Position numbers and translations under genes: made by a program. Source: Stutzerimonas kunmingensis (GTDB lineage Bacteria; Pseudomonadota; Gammaproteobacteria; Pseudomonadales; Pseudomonadaceae). Taken from it: DNA of 64,000 bases. The notes under the pieces are model-generated. The model saw nothing but the letters and a program-made list of their open reading frames with translations, made no database searches and was not told the origin of the DNA. Below, piece after piece: positions 23,876 to 32,445 of this stretch (positions are counted from its first letter, which is position 1; the number at the start of each line of letters is the position of its first letter). The stretch covers positions 1-64,000 of the forward strand of contig NZ_FORS01000006.1 in the NCBI RefSeq assembly GCF_900114065.1, given 5' to 3'.

Positions 23876-25742
23876 GACGAAGTCCCCCTTCAAGTAAAAC
23901 ACCGAGCTTAAGCTCCTCAATATCAACTCCAAGCTCTTGAAGGACGACTTCACACCGTCGAATATCGCTGTCAATTCGTGCACCCGCACCTGGGCCACAG
24001 TCATTAGCGATAGCTTTAAGCTCCAACATTTGAGCATATATGCCTACCCAATGTGGCAGCCGCGATTCATCGATAAGACTTTTCGAGCAATCACCGCATC
24101 GAGTTTTATCCAATACACTGCCACCGGAGCAGCCCGTACTATCTGCAGTACACCATGCAATACCAGTACTTCTCAGGTGCACAACCTCCGATACAAACTG
24201 AACCATTTCACGACGGCTTTTGTACGTCCGAATCGCCTCATCAGAGGATCGAAAAATACGAATGGTCTCTGCCAAACCACCAGAAACCAATGCGTCTTCT
24301 TCAAAAACACTTTCAAGCACCAGCATTTTTTCGTGACGCATTGCAACATAGATTTCATCAAACAGCTCTTTATCTCTAACTTGATCCTCTGCATATATCG
24401 CAGTCATATCCAGCGTCCAATGTTTGAAATGATCACGAAGATAACGAACATCACCGAGTTGACTGCGAGCCACATATCGAGCGAACGTCCTTCTAAATTG
24501 GTGTGGTGCGACATCCCAGTCAATATTATGAGCCAGCATAAACCGCTTTAACCTTGTCCTAATGGTTTGTGCAGCAAAAACTTGGAGTTTATGTGCATGA
24601 CCTCCCCACCCAAGGAACAAAGAATCGAGATGCGCTTCATAATCATGCATCTCTATCAGATTACTTGCCGACTTAGCCAAATTGTATCTATCATTTAGCT
24701 CGGCACGAATCTCTGCGGTGACCTTCCCCGCAACATCTAGCGCTTCATGGGTAAGCTTTGTGACTAGCCAATCTACCTTACCCTCTTTGGTCTTTGTGGA
24801 TACTCCAGACATCCAGTAGAACTTAGTACCATCTTCCCCATCACGTACGTAGTGAGCGCCTACTTTTAAGCTCATGAGCTCTGAAACTCTTATACCGCTC
24901 GTTAGAAGAATGACGATACTGCAGGCATCTAGCAGGAGATCTTTCTCAAGTCTCAACCCTAAAATGCCACCCCGGTATCCCGTAGCCGCAAGTCTTGCGT
25001 TTATAGTGCCAGAATAGGAATATTGCGCTTGCCAATCGGAAACCATTTCGGCAAGCGCAAATGTCTCGTCTGCGCGCTCTAGACGTGATACAGCCGCACG
25101 AAAAATTTCCGCGAGCTTGTTATCTGGAATTGGCAAGGTCTTTGATTGGAGCCAGTGAGCACGATTTGCGCCTGACAACTCAGTCGCGCTACTTTCAGGC
25201 CAAGGGTGCACCATGGGAGTAGCAGTAACTTTACTGAGCAGATGCAGTGTGTGCACTGAGCTCAATCGCGTACGAAGATAGGACTTGGAAAACTTATCAC
25301 CAGATCTACTGCTACTATTTTTTAAATAATTAACATACTGCATACACAGGAATTCTGAAATTTCAGACAAGCACTCGACATAAGCACCAGCAAACTTCAA
25401 AAATAATGATACGTTTTTGAAAAATGAAATTAACGAAGATCCGACTGGTCGCACCCGGCCCTCTATGCCGTTTAAATAGTATTCAAGCATAACTATTTTC
25501 AGCACTGAGCGCCAACGCTCTGGAATCTTGCCGAACCGAATGTATTTATCGTGGTCAGCAGTCCCTGGTGGAAAAATCGCGTTTGGGAATCGCCAAACGT
25601 CATCCGCGAGGTAACTTAAGACTTTGTAAGTCCCGTCCCCTAGCCGTGTAGCGGTGACTGCTATAGGCAGGTGCGTGTGACCTTCATGAGCCTTTCTTAG
25701 TGCTTCTTGTTGATAATAGCTAACACCCTTAGCCAAAATCAT
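23868..25742 (-). CDS. ginC: GinC-like tyrosine recombinase
   Basis: A 624-residue integrase. The catalytic domain shows LLTSGIRVSEL (Arg I), APHQFRRTFARY (His-x-x-Arg) and KHWTLDMTAIYAED (terminal Tyr). The C-terminal 100 residues carry a Cys set (WCTADSTGC ... RCGDC) that could bind zinc. ATG 25742 overlaps the preceding stop as TAATG, so translation is coupled. It is the third recombinase of the operon. The length and Cys tail resemble TnpB-type recombinases of Tn554-like elements. Confidence 0.87.
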   Translation of the reverse strand: MILAKGVSYYQQEALRKAHEGHTHLPIAVTATRLGDGTYKVLSYLADDVWRFPNAIFPPGTADHDKYIRFGKIPERWRSVLKIVMLEYYLNGIEGRVRPVGSSLISFFKNVSLFLKFAGAYVECLSEISEFLCMQYVNYLKNSSSRSGDKFSKSYLRTRLSSVHTLHLLSKVTATPMVHPWPESSATELSGANRAHWLQSKTLPIPDNKLAEIFRAAVSRLERADETFALAEMVSDWQAQYSYSGTINARLAATGYRGGILGLRLEKDLLLDACSIVILLTSGIRVSELMSLKVGAHYVRDGEDGTKFYWMSGVSTKTKEGKVDWLVTKLTHEALDVAGKVTAEIRAELNDRYNLAKSASNLIEMHDYEAHLDSLFLGWGGHAHKLQVFAAQTIRTRLKRFMLAHNIDWDVAPHQFRRTFARYVARSQLGDVRYLRDHFKHWTLDMTAIYAEDQVRDKELFDEIYVAMRHEKMLVLESVFEEDALVSGGLAETIRIFRSSDEAIRTYKSRREMVQFVSEVVHLRSTGIAWCTADSTGCSGGSVLDKTRCGDCSKSLIDESRLPHWVGIYAQMLELKAIANDCGPGAGARIDSDIRRCEVVLQELGVDIEELKLGVLLEGGLRHA

Positions 25743-27409
25743 TATGCCAACCCCAAAATTTCAGGATCTTTCCAAAATGGATGAGGATTCTGCCTAGCTT
25801 TTTCCCTGGCAGCCACAACAGTGGACTTATCAAATTTAGGCAAGATTTTTTCGTCAATAATTTTAATTATATGCCTATATAACTTCACCCATTTTTTTGC
25901 ACCGATTCGCCCGCGTTCACGAACCAACAACCAATAGAAGCTTAATAATCTATGCAGGTCATCCGCAGTCACTACGAAAGAGCTGCAGCGAAAGCAGTTT
26001 AAGAACTCCACACAATGACTCCCATTCTTGGGAGCCCTGTGCCCGTTAACGGTATCCTTGCAACGGGCCACAGCGGTATTTACCTCTTTTACCTGAATAA
26101 GACCAAGATCGGCATGATTATTTTCGAGAAGTTCTTTATTACGAACCTCCCCCATCAACGCCCAATTTTTCTCAGCATCAGCCGGCGCCTCCAAATAACT
26201 ATCTAAGAGGACTTTTGGAGTATTTCCAGCCAACATTGCAGTTAAAAAAGGATCATTACCTGAGAGCTCCCATATTTTATTGGTAAAGGTTTTCCTTAAT
26301 CTAGATACATTAACAACCAGTCTATCACCATTATCAGAAATCAACTCATGACGAACTACTAGAGCCTCCAAAGCTCGATTAATAGTATTAATAGTTATAG
26401 GTGCCGGAGTTCTTTCATCAGGATTCTTTAAGGGACGCTCACGAACGAATAGCCTATCGTTCCACTCCCCCTTACTCCTTATGGAGCCATTCCTTTCTGC
26501 GACCATGTTTATAATGGCGGAAATATCGGGCATCACCACACTCAGGGTATCTACTTCATCATCCAGCGTTGACACAGCGCCACTGCTAACTGACTGATAG
26601 TTTACTTTATGAGCGCGGCGCTTATAAGTAATCAAAATACTACGATCACGCCTAAGCGGATGAGGAAGCAAACAACCCATGGAAAGTTCGATTAAAGGCG
26701 TTAGATTCAATCCAGTACGAGCTACTATTGCAACCGCACAAAAGGCCAAGCCCTCCGCCAAAATAGGACCAGACGCCTCTTTTACTGCAATCACCTCTCT
26801 TTTCAAAGCATTAATAACTTGTGTAAATTCTTTCTTTGAAAAAGCTTTTCCACTACTTTTCCTCCTATTGGAGTGCGGGTAAGGATTAGGAGGAAATATA
26901 TCACTTGAAAGTAACCCACACCTTACCAACTCGCCAAGCACTGACTTACAGCAGGTGTAAATATTTTTCTGAGTTGTATACCCAGCACCAGAGGCCTCGA
27001 GATATCTAATAAAAGATGCAACAAACCCCCTATCAATATGTCGCAAACCTATCTCGCCCTTCATAGCCATTGACATAAATGAGCAATAGCATAAAAAGCT
27101 TCTCGAAACGCGCTTTGCATAAGTAATAATACTCGCCACGGACTTAGTCTTACCTTGCGAAGCTATAGCAGACCCGAGCAGCACTTCGATGACTTGATGG
27201 CAATAATAGGTAACCTCATCACACCCTGCACCATAATATCGCCCGAAATCCAGTTTCCGCACTGTCAACGGACTTTCCGGAAAGTTAATCACATAACTCT
27301 CCGGAACAAAATTAATGGCCTTTGACAGATGATCCGCGATGATATGGCTAGATGAGCCTTTATTTATCACCAGAGCAGCAGAAGAAAAATCTTTGCGCGC
27401 CATATTCAT
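25742..27409 (-). CDS. ginB: GinB-like tyrosine recombinase with atypical active site
   Basis: A 555-residue integrase-family protein. The usual TGLR-x-x-E-L box is TGLNLTPLIEL, so Arg I appears to be Asn. Box II is SRLRKTF rather than H-x-L-R-H, and the Tyr region reads LDSYLEA. It also has a C-terminal Cys cluster (HCVEFLNCFRC). It overlaps ginA by 4 nt (ATGA) and ginC by 1 nt. In GInts all three recombinases are reported essential, so this one may act structurally in a heteromeric recombinase or use a variant site. Confidence 0.82.
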   Translation of the reverse strand: MNMARKDFSSAALVINKGSSSHIIADHLSKAINFVPESYVINFPESPLTVRKLDFGRYYGAGCDEVTYYCHQVIEVLLGSAIASQGKTKSVASIITYAKRVSRSFLCYCSFMSMAMKGEIGLRHIDRGFVASFIRYLEASGAGYTTQKNIYTCCKSVLGELVRCGLLSSDIFPPNPYPHSNRRKSSGKAFSKKEFTQVINALKREVIAVKEASGPILAEGLAFCAVAIVARTGLNLTPLIELSMGCLLPHPLRRDRSILITYKRRAHKVNYQSVSSGAVSTLDDEVDTLSVVMPDISAIINMVAERNGSIRSKGEWNDRLFVRERPLKNPDERTPAPITINTINRALEALVVRHELISDNGDRLVVNVSRLRKTFTNKIWELSGNDPFLTAMLAGNTPKVLLDSYLEAPADAEKNWALMGEVRNKELLENNHADLGLIQVKEVNTAVARCKDTVNGHRAPKNGSHCVEFLNCFRCSSFVVTADDLHRLLSFYWLLVRERGRIGAKKWVKLYRHIIKIIDEKILPKFDKSTVVAAREKARQNPHPFWKDPEILGLA

Positions 27410-28545
27410 ATTCTTCCAACACAGACAGAATCAATAAATTCTTGATACTCCCCCATAACATCATCTTCGATCATAGAAATTAAGTGCAAGTACCTCTGCG
27501 TAGTAGCCACACTGGAGTGGCCGAGCCTATCCCGCACATATAGCAACGGATCTATAACACTCTTACGCCTGCGCATGTCATGGAGTGTATGCGTCGCATA
27601 GGTATGGCGGAGCATATGAGGAGTGACTGTGAAAGGAAGCCCCAGATCTTTCCACATATGATTTAGACTCTGGCCTTTAGGACTGTAAGGCACACCATAC
27701 CTGGATAGAAACAACGGAATTGACTCTACACATGAGGTCTGCATACTCCGATTACGCTCATGAATTTTGTACTGCCAGAGTGCCGCCATAAGCGAGCGAG
27801 GGATGTCAATCTCCCGCGCCTTATTCCCCTTAAGCTCCATATCCTTTGGACTACAGAAAACCCTAAAGTGAGAACCACCTTTAGATATTTGAGCGGGATC
27901 AAATATATAGGAGCTTGGAAATGTAAGGAGCTCTTCCTTCCTCAATCCACTGCTTAGGGCTAGTCGTGCAATAAGCTTTTGAGTAGAACAACTTACGGCA
28001 TTTAAAAAAATTCTAACCTGCTCTTTAGTTAGAATTTTTATTGCTGTTCTCTTCCCCTTCACTAGTACATCTGGAGAAGCGACATATCCTCCAGTTACAT
28101 CCACATGAGCCAAAAATACAGAATGAACTGCGACCCTTACTGTTTCAACATCATATGGAACCCTTTCTATCCAACCTTGGCGCCTTGCATAGTTATAGAA
28201 AGAGCAAACAACTCGCAGTCTAAGATTTATAGTGTTTTCGCTATGCCCGCAACTACGCATCGACCAGTCACGGTATGCAGCCAGTGGGCTCGAGCCCAGC
28301 TCAAAAAAACCAACATCTCTCCAGTCTCGATTGGCAGCATTTAGAAAACCTAAATAGTCGTAAAGGGCTTGCCCGTATGAGGCCCATGTATGTTTACTTT
28401 CAACTCGCCCCCTGTGAAGGCAGCGGTAAATCAAGAAGGCGCTTATCTCGGGAATTGACCGTAGTTCTGCCGTTAGGATGATAGGAAATCCTGGGTAGCT
28501 AACCCCGTTTATTTTGAACCCCTCATCTGCGAAGACCAACTCCAT
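27406..28545 (-). CDS. ginA: GinA-like tyrosine recombinase
   Basis: A 379-residue canonical tyrosine recombinase. It has a SAM-like core-binding N-terminal half (WASYGQALYDYLGFL). The catalytic residues are LSSGLRKEELL (Arg I), TPHMLRHTYATH (His-x-x-Arg-His), LGHSSVATTQRYLHL (His and Tyr). It is the gene next to the endA junction, and its start is about 65 bp from the presumed attachment core, typical for an integrase of an integrated island. First gene of the overlapping ginABCD-like operon. Confidence 0.9.
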   Translation of the reverse strand: MELVFADEGFKINGVSYPGFPIILTAELRSIPEISAFLIYRCLHRGRVESKHTWASYGQALYDYLGFLNAANRDWRDVGFFELGSSPLAAYRDWSMRSCGHSENTINLRLRVVCSFYNYARRQGWIERVPYDVETVRVAVHSVFLAHVDVTGGYVASPDVLVKGKRTAIKILTKEQVRIFLNAVSCSTQKLIARLALSSGLRKEELLTFPSSYIFDPAQISKGGSHFRVFCSPKDMELKGNKAREIDIPRSLMAALWQYKIHERNRSMQTSCVESIPLFLSRYGVPYSPKGQSLNHMWKDLGLPFTVTPHMLRHTYATHTLHDMRRRKSVIDPLLYVRDRLGHSSVATTQRYLHLISMIEDDVMGEYQEFIDSVCVGRI

Positions 28546-28608
28546 CTCACCCGCCCCATAAAGCTTGCAATATGAGTCACGGTAGACGCCCCAGACTCCT
28601 ACGACAAG

Positions 28609-28639
28609 GAAATGTGTAACTATTTAACGGGCACATTTC
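28609..28639. repeat. Inverted repeat at the island/endA junction (candidate att core)
   Basis: GAAATGTG (28609-28616) and CACATTTC (28632-28639) are perfect 8-bp inverted arms around a 15-nt AT-rich spacer. The endA reading frame resumes at 28639. Tyrosine recombinases bind such inverted arms on each side of the crossover region, so this is a good candidate for the core of the attachment site. Confidence 0.55.
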
Positions 28640-29142
28640 ATATCGTCCCGGCCTGGGTCATCGGCCATCAGCGTCAGTGCTGGCAACAGGACGGGCGCAA
28701 GCAGTGCACCGCCAAAGACCCCATCTTCAGCCTGGCCGAGGCCGACCTGCACAACCTGGTTCCGGTGGTCGGCGAGGTGAACGGCGACCGCAGCAACTTC
28801 GACTTCGGCATGCTCAGCGAAAAGCCCAGCCAGTACGGTGCCTGCCCCTTCGTGGTGAACTTCAAGCAGCGCACGGCCATGCCACCCGAGTACAGCCGCG
28901 GTGCCATCGCCCGCACCTATCTGTACATGAGCGAGCGCTACAAACTGCGCCTGTCGAAACAGGACCGGCGCCTGTACGACATCTGGAACCGCCAGCATCC
29001 GGTCAGCGAATGGGAGCGCACGCGCAACCAGCGCATCGCCTGCGTGCAGGGCAATGCCAATGCCTATGTCGGTGCCGTCGACCTGCGGCGCTGCAAACGT
29101 TCGATCTCCCGCTCGGCAGCGGCGCCCGCCCGCCAGGGTTGA
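28639..29142 (+). pseudogene. endA: endA (periplasmic endonuclease I), 3' part cut by the island
   Basis: From codon 28639 the frame encodes [47 protein letters not shown] and [11 protein letters not shown], the catalytic and C-terminal parts of endonuclease I (Dns/EndA). The signal peptide and the first half up to the E-W-E before the catalytic His are missing and not found elsewhere in the window. The nine codons before it (from ATG 28612) come from the junction, so a product would lack a signal peptide. The break point is exactly at the active-site motif, a highly conserved DNA target. Confidence 0.92.
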
Positions 29143-29224
29143 AGCGCCCTGACCCTGCGTCCGGTTGCAGGCCGACTGGCTCCCCGGCATGCTGCCGGCT
29201 GGATCGATCACGACGGCTAACTCG

Positions 29225-29851
29225 ATGCAGGACAGAACACTCTATTCAACGCTGGGGTTGGTAGTGCTGCTGGCGCTGGCTTGCTCCGCGATCGCTCCGT
29301 ATGACCGTGCCACCTGGTTGCTGGAAGTCGCTCCGGTACTGATCGCTGCGCCCTTGCTGCTGTGGAGCCACCAGCGCCTGCCGCTGACGCGACTGCTCTA
29401 CGTGGTGATCGCCATTCATGCGCTGATCCTGATCCTCGGCGGCACCTACACCTACGCGCGGGTACCACCGGGATTCTGGGTGCAGGAATGGTTCGACCTC
29501 AGCCGCAATCCCTACGACAAGCTCGGCCATTTCATTCAGGGTGTGACGCCTGCGCTGCTGGCACGGGAGGTCCTGCTCCGCCTGCGCTTCGTCGCGCCAG
29601 GGAAGATGCTCGGCTTTCTCGCACTTTGTGTCGCGTTGGCCTTCAGCGCCTTCTATGAGCTGATCGAGTGGTGGGTGGCGCTCATCGCCGGCCAGGGCGC
29701 GGAGGATTTTCTCGGCACCCAGGGCGATCCATGGGATACCCAATCGGACATGTTCATGGCACTGCTCGGCGCTCTACTGTCCGTCACCCTCATGGCGCGC
29801 CTGCAGGATCGTCAGATCCGCGGCATGAGTCGCGCAGACGCGACGGCGTAG
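29225..29851 (+). CDS. DUF2238 family inner-membrane protein (YjdF-like)
   Basis: A 208-residue membrane protein with about five to six hydrophobic segments. It carries the DUF2238 signatures GGTYTYARVPPGFW, YDKLGHFIQG, FYELIEWW and GDPWDTQSDMFMALLGAL. The His, Glu and Asp residues in these motifs are conserved in the family; the function is unknown. ATG 29225 is chosen because the family starts shortly before the first membrane helix; an earlier in-frame ATG (29165) would add 20 polar residues. The DUF2784 gene follows after 4 nt. Confidence 0.82.
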   Translation: MQDRTLYSTLGLVVLLALACSAIAPYDRATWLLEVAPVLIAAPLLLWSHQRLPLTRLLYVVIAIHALILILGGTYTYARVPPGFWVQEWFDLSRNPYDKLGHFIQGVTPALLAREVLLRLRFVAPGKMLGFLALCVALAFSAFYELIEWWVALIAGQGAEDFLGTQGDPWDTQSDMFMALLGALLSVTLMARLQDRQIRGMSRADATA

Positions 29852-29855
29852 CCCA

Positions 29856-30233
29856 ATGCTCTATCGAGTTGGCGCGGACACCGTGTTGCTCCTGCACCTC
29901 GGGTTCATTCTCTTCGTGCTGTTTGGCGGCTTGCTGGTCGCATGGAAACGCGGCTTCGTGTTGCTGCACATTCCGGCGATCGTCTGGGGCGTTTTCGTCG
30001 AGCTGACAGGGAGGCCGTGTCCGCTGACGTACTGGGAGAATCTGCTGCGACGGCTGGCGGGTGACGCGGGGTATGAGGCGGGCTTTATCGAGCACTACCT
30101 GCTGCCATTGATCTACCCGGCCTGGCTGAGCATACCGGTGCAATATGTGCTGGCGGCAATAGTGCTGCTGGCCAATCTGCTGATCTATGGCTGGCTGTTG
30201 TGGCGTCGACGGCGCCACAGCACAACGCACTAA
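29856..30233 (+). CDS. DUF2784 family membrane protein
   Basis: A 125-residue membrane protein with three to four hydrophobic segments, containing HLGFILFVLFGGLL, GRPCPLTYWENLLRR and the terminal YPAWLSIPVQYVLA. This matches DUF2784, whose conserved CPLT-x-W-E motif is present. No biochemical role is known. It is co-directional with the DUF2238 gene and almost contiguous, so it is probably in one operon. Confidence 0.82.
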   Translation: MLYRVGADTVLLLHLGFILFVLFGGLLVAWKRGFVLLHIPAIVWGVFVELTGRPCPLTYWENLLRRLAGDAGYEAGFIEHYLLPLIYPAWLSIPVQYVLAAIVLLANLLIYGWLLWRRRRHSTTH

Positions 30234-30356
30234 CCAGCGGGTTGCCCGGGCGCCAGGGTGGGAGCCTCCCCACAACAGCCGTTCACGCTTACCGCCGTTA
30301 GCGCAGCACCTCGCTGCCTCACCTTAGTGCAGCAGGCTATCGCCCGAGGTCCAGTC

Positions 30357-31151
30357 CTAGGGTTTGAGCTCGAACTGATCGCCATCGTGGTAGGCCGGGA
30401 AGCGCTCGCGGAACGCCGCCAGATCGCGTGAGCGCAGCGTGCAGCGCAACACGGCATCACGCTCTTCGCCGTTCAGCAGCGTGTCACCCTTGAAGTCGAG
30501 CACCTGGCTGTCGCCACTGTAGGGATAGCCCTTGCCATCTTCGCCGACCCGGTTGACCGCCGCGACATAGCACAGATTCTCGATGGCCCGCGCCGGCAGC
30601 AGGCGATTCCAGGCATCGCGGCGCGCGGCTGGCCAGTTCGCCGTATAGAGCAGCAGGTCGGTGCCGTGTGGATCGCGGCTCCACACCGGGAAGCGCAGGT
30701 CGTAGCAGATCAGCGGGCGCACGCGCCAACCGTTCACCTCGAACAGCGCCTGCTGCTGCCCTGGCGTGTAGTGCTTGTGCTCACCCGCCATGCGGAACAG
30801 ATGACGCTTGTCGTAGTGCAGCACCTCACCATCCGGACGCGCCCAGAGCAGTCGGTTGCGGTGACTGCCGTCGGCCGCCTCGATGATCACACTGCCGGTG
30901 ATCACCGTATCCAGTCGCGCGGCCTGAGCGCGAAGCCAGGCGTAGGTCGGCCCCTCTTCCGGCTCGGCCAGCGCGGCCGAATCCATGGAAAAACCGGTGG
31001 TGAACATCTCCGGCAGGACGATCAGGTCCGCACCGCTGGCCTGATCCAGCAGTACGGCGAAGCGCTCGCGGTTGGCCGCAGCGTCCTGCCAGATCAGGCT
31101 GGTTTGCACCAGCGCCAGTTCGAGGTCGGGCAGATTGTTCAGATCGCGCAT
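30357..31151 (-). CDS. yafV: Omega-amidase/nitrilase-superfamily amidohydrolase (YafV-like)
   Basis: A 264-residue carbon-nitrogen hydrolase. The triad is Glu in LPEMFTTGF, Lys in HYDKRHLF and Cys in LICYDLRFP. YafV-type enzymes hydrolyse 2-oxoglutaramate and 2-oxosuccinamate, the products of glutamine transamination. The upstream neighbour is a glutamine/methionine-type aminotransferase, overlapping by 13 nt, so the pair forms the glutamine transaminase-omega-amidase route used in methionine salvage. ATG 31151 is chosen by family start (LELALVQT shortly after). Confidence 0.9.
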   Translation of the reverse strand: MRDLNNLPDLELALVQTSLIWQDAAANRERFAVLLDQASGADLIVLPEMFTTGFSMDSAALAEPEEGPTYAWLRAQAARLDTVITGSVIIEAADGSHRNRLLWARPDGEVLHYDKRHLFRMAGEHKHYTPGQQQALFEVNGWRVRPLICYDLRFPVWSRDPHGTDLLLYTANWPAARRDAWNRLLPARAIENLCYVAAVNRVGEDGKGYPYSGDSQVLDFKGDTLLNGEERDAVLRCTLRSRDLAAFRERFPAYHDGDQFELKP

Positions 31152-32287
31152 AGTCGTTCCGCCGCCTGACGCAGCGTCTCCTCTCGTTTGGCGAAGCAGA
31201 AGCGCACCAGCCTCAGATCGGCCGGGGGACTCTGATAGAAAACCGAAATCGGAATGCTCGCGACCCCGTGCTCGCGGGTCAGCCACTCAGCCATGGCGAC
31301 GTCATCCAGATCAGGACGGATAGCCGAATAGTCGGCGAGCTGGAAGTAGGTTCCGGTGGCACGGGTAAAGCTGAAGCGCGAGCCCGCCAGCAGGTCACAG
31401 AATAGATCGCGCTTGGCCTGGTAGAACGCCGGTAGCTCGCTGATGTGCTCGGGATGCTCGGCCATGAAATCGGCCAACGCCCACTGCAGCGGCGTGACAC
31501 CGGTGAAACTGACGTACTGGTGCACCTTGCGCAGCTCGCTGCTGAGTGCAGGCGGCGCCACCACGTATCCAGTCTTCCAGCCGGTGACATGGTAGGTCTT
31601 GCCGAAAGAGCTGACGACGAATGCGCGCTGATAGAGCTCATCGTGGCGCAGCACGCTGGCATGCTCGCGGCCGTCGAACACAAGATGCTCGTAGACCTCG
31701 TCGCTGAGCAGATAGATGTCACGCTCGCGGATCAGCGCCGCCAGACGTTCGAGATCATCAGCATCGATCAATGCACCGCTGGGGTTGTGCGGCGTATTCA
31801 GCACGATCATCCGCGTGCGCGGGGTAATGGCATCGGCCAGGCGCTGCCAATCGATATGAAAATCCGGCAGGCTCAGTTGCTGGTGAATGCAGACGCCACC
31901 AGCCAGCTGCACCGATGGCTCGTAACTGTCATAGCACGGATCGAAGACGATGACCTCGTCACCCGGCCGGATCACTGCCTGGATCGCACAGAAGATCGCC
32001 TGGGTAGCACCCGGGGTAATCGTGACCTCGGTGGCGGCATCCACTTTCCGTCCGTACAGCCCGGCGATCTTGACCGCGACCTGCTCGCGCAGGGCCGGCA
32101 ATCCGGTCATCGGTGCGTACTGGTTGTGTCCCACCATGACGTGGCGGGCCAGTGCCTCGCGCAGCGCGTCGGGGCCATCGAAATCGGGAAAGCCCTGGGA
32201 GAGATTCAGCGCACCCGTGTCCGCGGCCAGCTGGGACATGGTGGTGAAGATGGTCGTGCCAACGTTGGGCAGTTTACTGATGAGCAT
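31139..32287 (-). CDS. Methionine/glutamine aminotransferase (class I, YbdL-like)
   Basis: A 382-residue PLP-dependent aminotransferase of fold type I. It shows LNLSQGFPDFDGP, TPGATQAIF, VFDPCYDSY, NTPHNPSG and the PLP Lys in VSSFGKTYHVTGWK. YbdL-type enzymes prefer methionine, His and Phe and regenerate methionine from 4-methylthio-2-oxobutyrate. The start at ATG 32287 is supported by the family N-terminus MLISKLPNVGTTIF. It is coupled to the amidase downstream, which removes the alpha-keto acid amide product. Confidence 0.9.
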   Translation of the reverse strand: MLISKLPNVGTTIFTTMSQLAADTGALNLSQGFPDFDGPDALREALARHVMVGHNQYAPMTGLPALREQVAVKIAGLYGRKVDAATEVTITPGATQAIFCAIQAVIRPGDEVIVFDPCYDSYEPSVQLAGGVCIHQQLSLPDFHIDWQRLADAITPRTRMIVLNTPHNPSGALIDADDLERLAALIRERDIYLLSDEVYEHLVFDGREHASVLRHDELYQRAFVVSSFGKTYHVTGWKTGYVVAPPALSSELRKVHQYVSFTGVTPLQWALADFMAEHPEHISELPAFYQAKRDLFCDLLAGSRFSFTRATGTYFQLADYSAIRPDLDDVAMAEWLTREHGVASIPISVFYQSPPADLRLVRFCFAKREETLRQAAERLCAI

Positions 32288-32445
32288 GTCAGCCTTCCGA
32301 CAAGCCTGCCGCACGGGGGTTCGGCAGGAAGGCAGACAGGATAGCCGAACAGCGATGCACGATACGAGGGTGCACGGCGCCTGCCATCGGGCTGCTACAG
32401 TGCAGCGAACGAGCACCCTCGCGTATCGACCATAAGGAACCTCGC

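Larger units (their letters stand above)
1..28640. mobile_element. GInt-type genomic island (right part; left end outside window)
   Basis: The right boundary is defined by interruption of endA at codons for its HIVPAW motif near 28639. A four-gene ginABCD-like operon lies directly inside it and transcribes leftwards. Published GInts have this layout: ginABCD at one end, a cargo of 2.5 to 70 kb or more, then an AT-rich far end. The cargo here is a patchwork of composition and origin: chromate transposon, nested Tn3 element, RclRC-like pair, orphan sdhC and a GC-rich redox block. No 5' fragment of endA is visible anywhere in 1-28600, so the far end lies beyond position 1, or was lost. That everything from 1 to 23.4 kb belongs to one island is inference. 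Confidence 0.72.

Noticed and set aside
23976..24037. Longer ginD start at 24037 (189 codons)
   Set aside because: The extra 54 codons lie wholly within ginC and lack conserved features; ATG 23875 overlaps the ginC stop in the coupled manner of the rest of the operon.
23468..28545. Tn554-type transposon (tnpA-tnpB-tnpC)
   Set aside because: Tn554 has two recombinases plus TnpC; here there are three recombinases plus the small protein, fitting the GInt arrangement better.
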